Origin: Puniceicoccales bacterium
GTDB lineage: Bacteria; Verrucomicrobiota; Verrucomicrobiae; Opitutales; LL51
Reading direction: 5' to 3'
DNA length: 5,548 nt
Assembly (NCBI GenBank): GCA_031259625.1
Contig: JAIRLG010000030.1
Location: forward strand, 1-5,548
Part shown: in pieces, positions 1-5,500 of the stretch
Numbering within the stretch: position 1 is the stretch's first letter
Layout: each line of letters starts with the position of its first letter
Program-made: the position numbers and the translations under genes
Notes under the pieces: generated by a model
Seen by the model: only the letters and a program-made list of their open reading frames with translations
The model's database searches: none
Told to the model about the DNA's origin: nothing

Positions 1-893
1 TGGAGAAAGGGGACATCGGTGGAAATGGCGAAGGAATCGATGCCGCTGCGCCGAAAACATTCCTCCAGCTGCCGGTTCCTCGTGCGCAGAAGGGATTCGT
101 AATTCCTCTGAAAGTCCCGTGAGGCGGTATTGACTTCCCGCAGCTCTCCGGTCTCGCTGTCCTCCCAGCGCACCCAGCCGACGGGGGGCAGGAGCTGCTC
201 GCGCGGATCGCCCACCCGTACGCAGACCATGTCATGGCTGCGCTGCATCCACTGCAGGGAACGCAGCTCGTCCTCGGACAGGGTTCCTGAAGTATTCCCG
301 CAGGGAAGAAAGTCGCTGAGGAGGAAGATGATGGCCCGCCGCTTCAGAATTCGCCGCAGAAAACGGAGCGCCTGGGCGAGGTCCGTCCGCCGTCCCTTCG
401 CCTCGAAGAACAGCACTTCGCGGATGACCCGCAGGATGTGATTCTTCCCCTTGCGGGGCGGGATGTAGGCCTCGATGCGGTCGCTGAAGAGCAGCAGACC
501 GACCTTGTCGCTGTTCTTGGTGGCCGAAAACGCGAGCACGCTGGCCAGCTCCCCGGCCACGTCCCGCTTCGTCTGCTCCCCGCTGCCGAAGTTCAGCGAC
601 GCGCTCAGGTCGACGGCGATCAGCATCGTCAATTCCCTCTCCTCCCGGAATTTTTTGATGTAGGGCCGGTTCATCTTGGCCGAGACGTTCCAGTCGATGG
701 TCCGGACCTCGTCGCCCGGGCAGTATTCGCGGACCTCTTCGAAATCCATCCCCTGGCCCTTGAAGACGCTGCGGTAGGCCCCCACGAGGGGATCGCTCAG
801 CAGCCGGCGCGTCTTGATCTCCAGGCGGCGGACTTTTTTCAAAATCTGCTGGATCCGCTCCTGTCGCTGCTCCTGCTCGGCGGCTTTTCCCAT
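1..893 (-). CDS. DUF58 family protein with a MIDAS-type vWA-like domain (3' end cut by window edge)
   Basis: The frame is open for 297 codons from ATG 893-891 to the left edge. Residues 33-71 carry the DUF58 hallmark, from SDPLVGAYRS through GMDFEEVREY to DEVRTIDWNVSA. Next is a von Willebrand A-like fold with a metal-ion-dependent adhesion site: DLSAS at 95-99, the Thr of GRRTDL near 170, and LLSDFL at 192-196 supplying the later Asp. There is no signal peptide or membrane helix, so it is probably cytoplasmic. Family members are about 290-310 aa, so only a short C-terminal piece should be missing. It starts 28 bp after the MoxR-type ATPase stop, almost certainly in the same operon. Such pairs are thought to work as an AAA+ chaperone with a metal-binding adaptor in envelope or stress functions; the client here is unknown. 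The bases before the start (TTGCCTCCT) are pyrimidine-rich, with no ribosome site. An in-frame TTG three codons upstream is an alternative start. Confidence 0.93.
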   Translation of the reverse strand, partial: MGKAAEQEQRQERIQQILKKVRRLEIKTRRLLSDPLVGAYRSVFKGQGMDFEEVREYCPGDEVRTIDWNVSAKMNRPYIKKFREERELTMLIAVDLSASLNFGSGEQTKRDVAGELASVLAFSATKNSDKVGLLLFSDRIEAYIPPRKGKNHILRVIREVLFFEAKGRRTDLAQALRFLRRILKRRAIIFLLSDFLPCGNTSGTLSEDELRSLQWMQRSHDMVCVRVGDPREQLLPPVGWVRWEDSETGELREVNTASRDFQRNYESLLRTRNRQLEECFRRSGIDSFAISTDVPFL

Positions 894-921
894 AGGAGGC
901 AATGGACGGCACCGGAAAAGC

Positions 922-1911
922 TCACGGCACCGGCACCGTGTTCAGGATGCGGGAGATGATGGTTTCCGCCGTGATGGACTCCGCCTCCGCCTCGTAGGTC
1001 AGGAGAATCCGGTGGCGCAGCACGTCGATGCCGATGGTCTTGACATCCTGGGGGACGACATAGGCCCGCCCCTGGAGAAAGGCCCAGGCCTTGGCCGCCA
1101 GGGTCAGGGCGATGGTGGCCCGCGGCGAGGCCCCGAACTGGATGAAGTGATTGATGTTGATCTTGTAGTCCGAGGGCTTGCGGGTGGCGAAGACGATGTT
1201 CACGATGTAGTCCACCACCTTCTCGTCGATGTAGATGCGGTCCAAAACCTTGCGGGATTCCAGGATGCTCTCCGGTGCCACCACCGGATGGATCTCCGGC
1301 AGCGGCTCGGTCTTCGACATCAGCTGCAGAATCCGCTTCTCCTCGTGGATGTCCGGGTATTCTATCTTCAGCTTCATCATGAAGCGGTCCACCTGGGCCT
1401 CCGGCAGGGGATAGGTGCCCTCCTGGTCGATGGGGTTCTCGGTCGCCAGCACCAGAAAGGGCTCCGGCAGCCGGAAGGTCGTTTCGCCGATGGTCACCTG
1501 CTGCTCCTGCATCGCCTCCAGCAGCGCGCTCTGCACCTTGGCCGGCGCGCGGTTGATCTCGTCCGCCAGGACGACGTTGGCGAAGATCGGGCCCTTCTTG
1601 GTCTCGAAACTCGCCTCGCGGGGGTTGTAGATCAGGGTGCCGACGATGTCGGCCGGCAGGAGATCGGGGGTGAACTGGATGCGCCTGAAGCTCGCCTGAA
1701 TCGCCGCCGCCAGCGTCCGTACCGACAGGGTCTTGGCCAGGCCCGGGACGCCCTCCAGGAGCACATGCCCGTTGCTCAGCAGCCCGACGATCAGTCGGTC
1801 GATCATGTAGCGCTGTCCTACGATTACGCGGCTCATCTCGTCCCGCAGCAGCGCCACCCAGGCGGACGACTCACGGATTTCCTGTCCCAATGCGCTCAAA
1901 TTGTCACTCAT
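922..1911 (-). CDS. MoxR-family AAA+ ATPase
   Basis: This 329-aa protein starts at ATG 1911-1909 (MSDNLSALGQ). The same frame stays open upstream to 2133, but that extension translates the hairpin region and is basic and non-family-like, so it is rejected. Visible motifs are Walker A GVPGLAKT (54-61), Walker B VVLADEIN (113-120), a sensor-1 region LATENPIDQEGTYPLPEAQVDRF (155-177) given here as positions and key residues T157, E158, N159 and R176, and sensor-2 FGASPRA (259-265). The C-terminal lid ends in VLRHRILLTYEAEAES. Length and motif order are typical of MoxR/RavA-like ATPases, which use ATP hydrolysis to remodel or activate vWA-domain partners. The DUF58 gene 28 bp downstream is the expected partner. 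The leader contains CGAAAG but no real Shine-Dalgarno. A plausible promoter with a duplicated 17-mer lies just upstream. Confidence 0.96.
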   Translation of the reverse strand: MSDNLSALGQEIRESSAWVALLRDEMSRVIVGQRYMIDRLIVGLLSNGHVLLEGVPGLAKTLSVRTLAAAIQASFRRIQFTPDLLPADIVGTLIYNPREASFETKKGPIFANVVLADEINRAPAKVQSALLEAMQEQQVTIGETTFRLPEPFLVLATENPIDQEGTYPLPEAQVDRFMMKLKIEYPDIHEEKRILQLMSKTEPLPEIHPVVAPESILESRKVLDRIYIDEKVVDYIVNIVFATRKPSDYKININHFIQFGASPRATIALTLAAKAWAFLQGRAYVVPQDVKTIGIDVLRHRILLTYEAEAESITAETIISRILNTVPVP

Positions 1912-1938
1912 AAGGCTTTCGAAATTGATCGGCCGTTT

Positions 1939-1967
1939 CTTATAAACCAAAGCCCGCCGGCCGTAAA
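1939..1967 (-). promoter_or_regulatory. Candidate sigma-70-like promoter of the moxR-DUF58 operon
   Basis: On the minus strand, TTTACG (1967-1962, four of six matches to TTGACA) and TATAAG (1944-1939, five of six to TATAAT) are separated by exactly 17 bp. This would start transcription near 1932 and give a leader of about 20 nt before the ATPase ATG. The -35 lies inside one copy of the duplicated 17-mer. The call rests on pattern only, and the housekeeping consensus of this organism is unknown. Confidence 0.5.
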
Positions 1968-1997
1968 TCCAAAAATTCTGCCGTAAATCCAAAAATT
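1961..1997. repeat. Tandem direct repeat upstream of the MoxR gene
   Basis: The 17-mer CCGTAAATCCAAAAATT occurs exactly twice, at 1961-1977 and 1981-1997, with a 20-bp period (two helical turns). It is AT-rich in an otherwise GC-rich gap. The gene-proximal copy contains the likely -35 hexamer of the moxR promoter. Two in-phase identical sites at a promoter are what a dimeric regulator or paired activator site would look like, but a chance local duplication is also possible. Confidence 0.8.
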
Positions 1998-2021
1998 TCC
2001 CCGGCTTCGGGAAATCGCTCC

Positions 2022-2126
2022 GCCGCCGCCTTTGCTGTCCCCGGGGCGGAAAACTCCGTTTTCCGCCCCGGGGACAGCGGCCCGCGCAGCGGGCCGGAGC
2101 CCCCTCCGGGGGCCAAAGGCGGCGGC
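2022..2126. repeat. Cloverleaf inverted-repeat element, copy A
   Basis: This is a 105-bp fully nested palindrome. A 13-bp closing stem pairs GCCGCCGCCTTTG (2022-2034) with 2114-2126. Inside are three consecutive hairpins: a perfect 19-bp stem (2035-2053 with 2059-2077, loop CTCCG), an 8-bp stem CGGCCCGC (2078-2085 with 2089-2096, loop GCA) and a 6-bp stem GCCCCC (2099-2104 with 2108-2113, loop TCC). Only the two bases 2097-2098 are unpaired at the four-way junction. It lies in the gap between the TsaB-like and MoxR genes. No U-tract follows on either strand, so it is not a standard intrinsic terminator. It shares architecture and several blocks with copy B at 5078-5180, in the same orientation. 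Candidate roles are a REP/MITE-like element, a structured RNA or a cruciform; none is proven. Confidence 0.9.
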
Positions 2127-2128
2127 AG

Positions 2129-2143
2129 CCCACCCACCCACCC
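2129..2143 (-). other. G-quadruplex motif (four GGG runs with single-T loops)
   Basis: The minus strand reads GGGTGGGTGGGTGGG, four G3 runs separated by single T residues. This pattern is known to form a very stable parallel quadruplex in DNA or RNA. It would be on the transcript strand of any read-through from the TsaB-like gene toward moxR. It is wedged between the 12-bp hairpin at 2145-2171 and cloverleaf A. The plus strand is the matching C-rich i-motif sequence. Confidence 0.85.
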
Positions 2144-2144
2144 T

Positions 2145-2171
2145 ACATAAAGGCCCCAAGGGCCTTTATGT
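2145..2171. repeat. Perfect 12-bp hairpin after the TsaB-like gene
   Basis: ACATAAAGGCCC (2145-2156) and GGGCCTTTATGT (2160-2171) form a perfect 12-bp stem with a 3-nt loop, beginning 22 bp past the TsaB-like stop codon. In the direction of that gene the hairpin is followed by AGGGTGGG rather than a U-run. It is therefore not a canonical Rho-independent terminator, although hairpin, quadruplex and cloverleaf together could still halt or stabilise the 3' end. Confidence 0.8.
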
Positions 2172-2193
2172 GGAATAGACTAATAAAGAGCCC

Positions 2194-2811
2194 TCACCGT
2201 TCATCCGCTGGAAACGGATCACCGCCGTGGCGCCGGCCGTCCCAGGGAACGAAGTTGGGAACGGAGGAAGCGATTCCCGCCCAGGCATCATCCCAGCGGA
2301 CGGAAGAGGCCAACAGCGCCGCCGCCGGTCGCAAGTCGTAGTCCAGCGCCTCGTGGGCCATCAGGGCCGATGGAGCCAGAGATTGGGTCGGAAAGCGCTT
2401 TGCTTCAGGAGGAAGTTTCTCTTCCGGCGGGAGTTTAAGCACTTCCCCTCCCTTCGCTCCCCAGAGCTCCCCCCGCCGCAGCTGGACGAGCAGCGGGCAT
2501 TTAGGCTCCAGCCGCGAGGCGATTTGGAAACCGTTGTAGTGCCCCACCGGCACGGAGCGATGGGCCGGCAGGGTCTTCCAAACCCGGATCATCATCAGAA
2601 CGCTGTGCAGGCCCAGCGTCCCGCCGGGACCGGAGTTGTAGAGGAAACCGGCCCAGGGGAATCGAGGGAAGCAATCCCGAATCGGCTCCCACAGTGCCTC
2701 CGCCCGGGCCTGGGAAAAGCGCTCGAAATACAGCCATCGGCCCCCCTCCAGAACCCCCATCTGGGGAAAGACCGTGGCGGCATCGAGGCAGAGATAGGGC
2801 CCGTCGCTCAT
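2194..2811 (-). CDS. tsaB: TsaB-like protein, t6A tRNA-modification complex scaffold (divergent)
   Basis: The protein is 205 aa from ATG 2811-2809. Its order of landmarks follows TsaB of the ASKHA fold. An N-terminal strand LCLDAATVFPQMGVLEGG (7-24) corresponds to the family LDTST..G..L.. strand. Then come an acidic/helical segment, GPGGTLGLHS (61-70) in place of the usual GPGSFTGLR, and LLVQLRRGELWGA (107-119) in place of the DARRGEVY block. TsaB is an inactive paralogue that dimerises with TsaD, which makes threonylcarbamoyl-adenosine at position 37 of ANN-decoding tRNAs in the cytoplasm. The C-terminal half is Pro/Arg-rich and weakly conserved. The start follows the upstream stop by a single base (TGA-G-ATG), so translation is probably coupled. 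A longer form from 2874 would overlap the upstream gene and is rejected. The assignment is from motif order only; the sequence is clearly divergent. Confidence 0.72.
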   Translation of the reverse strand: MSDGPYLCLDAATVFPQMGVLEGGRWLYFERFSQARAEALWEPIRDCFPRFPWAGFLYNSGPGGTLGLHSVLMMIRVWKTLPAHRSVPVGHYNGFQIASRLEPKCPLLVQLRRGELWGAKGGEVLKLPPEEKLPPEAKRFPTQSLAPSALMAHEALDYDLRPAAALLASSVRWDDAWAGIASSVPNFVPWDGRRHGGDPFPADER

Positions 2812-2812
2812 C

Positions 2813-3682
2813 TCAGCCCAGGCCCAGCGTACGCCGGCACAGCAGCGACTGCCAGAGGCGGTAGCGGCCCTCATCCGAGAGCACGTACTGCCGCCCGTCG
2901 GAAGATCTTTCCAAAAACCCGCGCCGGAGGTTTTCCTCCGCCCAGAACTCCTGCTCCCGGTTGAGCGCTTCCAAGAGATGGGGAGCTTCCCACACCTCGC
3001 AGATGGTCCCCAGCCGCTGCAGCCGCCGCCGGTGCCGCCGCAGCAGGGCCTGGGGAGAGGCGAAGCCGTAGCGCTTGAGCCGCCAGGCCGCCGGTGCCCA
3101 GCCGCCCGAGGGCAGCTGCAGATTGTCCGTCACCAGCCACTCCTTCTCCCCCACCCGCGAGCTCAGCGCGCACCGCAGCTGCCGAATCCCCCGGGGGCCC
3201 ATGTGGAAAAAAACCTCCAGCCGGATCCGCCGACTGGCGTCCAGCAGGACCACGTTCAGCACCAGCGGAGTGCCGAGGAAGGACAGGCGAAAGCATCCGG
3301 CGTTCTGGAAATGCTCGCGGCGGAAGTAGTTCCTCAGGGCGCGGAAGCGCCAGTGGATGGGCCAGGAAATCCTCTCCTTCAGCGCCTCGTACCGCAGGAC
3401 GGCAGGCCATTGCTGAGCCTGCATTCGCCCCGTCATGGCCCAGAGGGTGATGCTCTCCAGGAGAAAAACCGCGGCGAGGACGAGGGCCAAAGACACGGCC
3501 CAGTCCCTGCGGCCCTCCGACCCGGCGTGGAGCAGGACGCTCAGGAGCCCCAGTCCGCTGAGGCGCAGGGCCACGCGGCCGCCCCAGAGGAGCCAGGGGT
3601 TCCAGAAGCACTCCCGCAGCAGCAGGGCGATCCCCAGGGTCATCAGGAGCAGCATGAGTCCGTGCAGGTGAAACAAATCCAT
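2813..3682 (-). CDS. Membrane protein of unknown function, three N-terminal helices plus a basic cytoplasmic domain
   Basis: I do not recognise the family. From ATG 3682-3680 the product is 289 aa. Hydrophobic segments at about 8-23, 30-52 and 60-83 look like three membrane helices. The remaining ~205 residues are soluble, rich in Arg and Trp, with a strongly basic stretch LLRRHRRRLQRL (213-224). The C-terminal segment GFLERSSDGRQYVLSDEGRYRL (255-276) resembles the wing of a winged-helix domain, but this is only a shape impression. The stop is one base before the TsaB-like ATG, so the two are co-expressed. The frame extends to a GTG at 3805-3803 that has a GGAGG four bases upstream. That form would add 41 charged residues and overlap the divergent mlaE start by 8 bp. 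Its codons are more AT-rich than the rest, so I prefer 3682. Confidence 0.78.
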   Translation of the reverse strand: MDLFHLHGLMLLLMTLGIALLLRECFWNPWLLWGGRVALRLSGLGLLSVLLHAGSEGRRDWAVSLALVLAAVFLLESITLWAMTGRMQAQQWPAVLRYEALKERISWPIHWRFRALRNYFRREHFQNAGCFRLSFLGTPLVLNVVLLDASRRIRLEVFFHMGPRGIRQLRCALSSRVGEKEWLVTDNLQLPSGGWAPAAWRLKRYGFASPQALLRRHRRRLQRLGTICEVWEAPHLLEALNREQEFWAEENLRRGFLERSSDGRQYVLSDEGRYRLWQSLLCRRTLGLG

Positions 3683-3797
3683 GGGCTTTCGTCTATCAGA
3701 AGGGATGATGGTCCGCTTTTCGACTTTTATTTTTTCCAAAAATTCCAGACTCCGCTCCTTCCCCTCGGGCCGCTGAATCCTAAGCATTTCGCGTCGT
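3683..3797. promoter_or_regulatory. Divergent intergenic region between the membrane-protein gene and mlaE
   Basis: This 115-bp spacer must hold the start signals of both outward-facing genes if the short start of the minus-strand gene is right. It has an AT-rich core (about 3716-3745) with a T-tract and the 11-mer TCCAAAAATTC (3735-3745), which also occurs at 1968-1978 before moxR. I could not place a -35/-10 pair with confidence on either strand. The bases before mlaE (TTTCGCGTCGT) are not a ribosome site. Confidence 0.5.
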
Positions 3798-4928
3798 ATG
3801 TCCACCCATCCTCCACTGCTGCAGTACCGGAGAGCCCGTGAAGGCGGCGCCGTGACGCTGTCGGTCAGCGGGGACTGGACTCTCCGGGCCCCCCTGCCCC
3901 CCTGGGAGGAGACCCGCGCCTATCTGGAGGCGGCCGAGCTGCCGGCCCAGGGCATCGTCCAGCTGGAGGCACGGGCGCTGGGCCATTGGGATTCCTCCTT
4001 CCTCAGCTTCATCCGCCAACTGCGGCGGCTCTGCCAGGAGCGGCGGTGGCAGCTGTGTCCCCGGGAACTGCCGGACAGCGTGGGGAAAATCCTCGACGGC
4101 ATCGTGGCCTCTTCCGCTGGAATACCGACGGCCGCGGCGGCTCCGTTCTCCCTGAAAAAAGCCCTGGGGCAGGTCGGGCGTCCCTTCTACGAGGTGCTGG
4201 ACTTCATCGGCCGCATCTACCTCAGCTTCGGGAAGTGCCTGCGCGGCCAGCGGGTCTTCCAGTGGCCCGATTTTTTTAGCCACCTGCAGCAGGTCAGCGT
4301 CGAAGCCCTGCCCATCGTCGCGCTGATCAGCTTCCTCGTCGGGCTGATTTTGACCTTTGTCAGCCTCATCCAGCTCGAAAAATTCGGGGCGGGCATCTAC
4401 GTCGCCGACCTGGTCGGCCTAGCCATGGCCCGGGAAATGGGCTGTCTCATGACCGGGGTCATCCTATCCGGCCGAACGGCCGCCGCCTTCGCCGCCACCC
4501 TGGGAAGCATGAGGGTCCAGGAGGAGATCGATGCGCTGGAGACCTTTCAGATCCCGGCCGTCGACTTCCTGGTCATCCCGCGGATCCTGGCCACGGTTCT
4601 GGCCCTGCCCGCCCTCTGCCTCTTCGCCGATTTCATCGGAATCCTCAGCGGCTTCTGCGTCGCCTGGGGAGTGGCCGGCATCCATCCGCTCCTCTACCTC
4701 GCCCAGACGAAACGCGCGCTCGCCCTGAGCCACATCCTCATCGGCCTCCTCAAGAGCGCATTTTTCGGCCAGATCATCGCCGTCGTGGGCTGCTACTACG
4801 GCCTTCGGAGCGGGCGGGATGCCTCCTCCGTCGGCCTGGCCACCACCTCCGCAGTGGTGGCCAGTATCACCTGGATCATCGCCAGCGATGCGCTCTTCGC
4901 CCTGCTCCTCTCCCTCCTGGGCCTCTGA
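3798..4928 (+). CDS. mlaE: MlaE-family ABC transporter permease with N-terminal STAS-like domain
   Basis: The product is 376 aa. Residues ~130-376 are a full MlaE permease: hydrophobic helices from LPIVALISFLVGLILTFVSL (171-190), the signature AREMGCLMTG..LSGRTAAAFAATLGSMRV (211-240), then EEIDALE, PRILATVLALP, and the C-terminal GCYYGLRSGR with GLATTSAVVAS. MlaE is the inner-membrane permease of the MlaFEDB system, which exchanges phospholipid with the outer membrane. Residues ~18-100 look like a STAS domain (LSVSGDWTL at 21-29, GHWDSSFLSFIRQL at 62-75). In E. coli that part is the separate protein MlaB, so this is probably an MlaB-MlaE fusion. E. coli MlaE is about 260 aa, and the excess matches the fused domain. 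An in-frame TGA at 3774-3776 with no ATG, GTG or TTG in between fixes the start. No MlaF ATPase or MlaD gene follows within the next 620 bp. Confidence 0.95.
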   Translation: MSTHPPLLQYRRAREGGAVTLSVSGDWTLRAPLPPWEETRAYLEAAELPAQGIVQLEARALGHWDSSFLSFIRQLRRLCQERRWQLCPRELPDSVGKILDGIVASSAGIPTAAAAPFSLKKALGQVGRPFYEVLDFIGRIYLSFGKCLRGQRVFQWPDFFSHLQQVSVEALPIVALISFLVGLILTFVSLIQLEKFGAGIYVADLVGLAMAREMGCLMTGVILSGRTAAAFAATLGSMRVQEEIDALETFQIPAVDFLVIPRILATVLALPALCLFADFIGILSGFCVAWGVAGIHPLLYLAQTKRALALSHILIGLLKSAFFGQIIAVVGCYYGLRSGRDASSVGLATTSAVVASITWIIASDALFALLLSLLGL

Positions 4929-5077
4929 GCTCCTGGGAAAAGCAGCCGTCGGGCCGAAGGACTGATAATGTTTATCTCGGTAGACACCGAAAGCGTTGGA
5001 GCTCGTCCCGGTGGGCGCCGAGTGCGCTGAGGCTCGTTTTTGGGGTGGGCGTCAGGTGCTGGGGGATCATTTTTGGT

Positions 5078-5180
5078 GGGGCGCCGTCTTTGCCCGGAGG
5101 GCGGGAAGCTCCCGCTTCCCGCCCTCCGGGCGGCCCGCTCCGCGGGCGGAGCCCCGGTGGGGCTCCAAAGACGGCGCCCC
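5078..5180. repeat. Cloverleaf inverted-repeat element, copy B
   Basis: The 15-bp closing stem GGGGCGCCGTCTTTG (5078-5092) pairs with 5166-5180 and encloses three hairpins: a perfect 17-bp stem (5093-5109 with 5114-5130, loop TCCC), a 6-bp stem GCCCGC (5133-5138 with 5142-5147, loop TCC) and a 7-bp stem GAGCCCC (5149-5155 with 5159-5165, loop GGT). Blocks shared with copy A are CTTTG/CAAAG at the inner end of the closing stem, CGGCCCGC opening hairpin 2, and GGAGCCCC opening hairpin 3. In the inner 13 pairs of the closing stem, 11 pairs are identical to A and two differ by compensatory exchange. It lies 149 bp after the mlaE stop, in the sense orientation. No U-tract follows. Confidence 0.9.
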
Positions 5181-5208
5181 CGCCGCCTCATGGGGATCGG
5201 CTTTTCTC

Positions 5209-5299
5209 CGTTCAGGCCTCCGCTCAGATCGTTCTGTTTTCGCTCAGATTTTCGCTCAGTGTCGGTTCGTTCTCGCTCAGGCTTTCATTCAGGCCTCCG
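5209..5299. repeat. Tandem array of paired CGCTCAG heptamers, period ~32 bp
   Basis: Heptamers matching C-G/A-C/T-TCAG start at 5209, 5221, 5241, 5253, 5274 and 5286. The spacings are 12, 20, 12, 21 and 12, so these are three pairs, each pair 12 bp apart, repeating every 32-33 bp. Four of the six are exactly CGCTCAG. The array is bracketed by a 12-bp direct repeat TTCAGGCCTCCG at 5211-5222 and 5288-5299. On the minus strand the motif reads CTGAGCG. It is too short and irregular for a CRISPR; an iteron-like protein-binding array or a degenerate tandem repeat fits better. Confidence 0.75.
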
Positions 5300-5345
5300 T
5301 TGGAGAGGTCTTGTTCACTTCCGACCCTTCGGACTCTTGGCCTCC

Positions 5346-5439
5346 GGCCGCCATGGCCCCCTTTGCTCCGCATAGGGCGGCGTTCCGGCGGAACGCCGCG
5401 GTCGGCCCCCTCGGCGGGAGCCGAGGGGCCATGGCGGCC
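5346..5439. repeat. Palindromic element C, divergent relative of the cloverleaf
   Basis: GGCCGCCATGGCCCC (5346-5360) is the exact reverse complement of 5425-5439. Inside are a 10-bp hairpin GCGGCGTTCC (5377-5386 with 5390-5399, loop GGC) and a 9-bp hairpin CCCCTCGGC (5407-5415 with 5420-5428, loop GGGA). The last four bases of the second hairpin compete with the outer stem, leaving 11 closing pairs. CTTTGCTCC follows the 5' arm as CTTTGC does in A and B, but there is no CAAAG on the 3' side. It therefore looks like a related two-hairpin version rather than a third identical copy. Confidence 0.7.
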
Positions 5440-5487
5440 AGAACACACCCATCTCATTGGGATTGCATCGGTTTCGTCGCCCCAGAG

Positions 5488-5500
5488 GAAGCTCCGCTTC
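5488..5500. repeat. Small hairpin with a tip resembling cloverleaf B
   Basis: GAAGC (5488-5492) and GCTTC (5496-5500) flank the loop TCC, close to the tip of hairpin 1 in copy B (GGGAAGC-TCCC-GCTTCCC). Immediately after it, CCCTATGGGAG (5503-5513) can pair with CTCC-G-CATAGGG (5366-5377) in element C: 11 pairs with one bulged G. The true element C may therefore extend to 5513. Confidence 0.45.

Noticed and set aside
894..905. AGGAGG just before ATG 902 on the plus strand
   Set aside because: The frame closes at a TAG after about 30 codons and is antisense to the moxR-DUF58 junction. The hexamer is only the complement of CCTCCT.
232..912. Minus-strand open frame of 226 codons overlapping the DUF58 gene in another frame
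   Set aside because: The Arg/Gly/Pro-rich product has no motif, whereas the overlapping frame carries the complete DUF58 hallmarks.
814..1986. Long plus-strand open frame of 390 codons opposite moxR and the start of DUF58
   Set aside because: It is antisense to two clear family genes, rich in His/Arg/Gln/Leu as expected of a GC-rich shadow, and matches no family.
1912..2133. N-terminal extension of the MoxR frame
   Set aside because: It translates cloverleaf A and the duplicated 17-mers into a basic segment, and the 329-aa form already has full family length.
4964..4969. GATAAT as a -10 box downstream of mlaE
   Set aside because: There is no -35-like hexamer at 16-18 bp upstream and no gene follows for it to drive.
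5019..5041. Possible intrinsic terminator of mlaE (CGAG...CTCG followed by five T)
   Set aside because: Only four Watson-Crick pairs plus one wobble with a long loop; too weak to call despite the T-run.
5042..5081. G-quadruplex on the plus strand before copy B
   Set aside because: The G runs are separated by loops of 11 and 12 bases, so stability would be poor compared with 2129-2143.
5209..5299. CRISPR array
   Set aside because: The repeated unit is only 7 bp with alternating 12/20-bp spacing and there are no cas genes.
5040..5457. Open frames of 77-111 codons on both strands downstream of mlaE
   Set aside because: They run through palindromes and the heptamer array, and their compositions reflect those repeats rather than protein coding.
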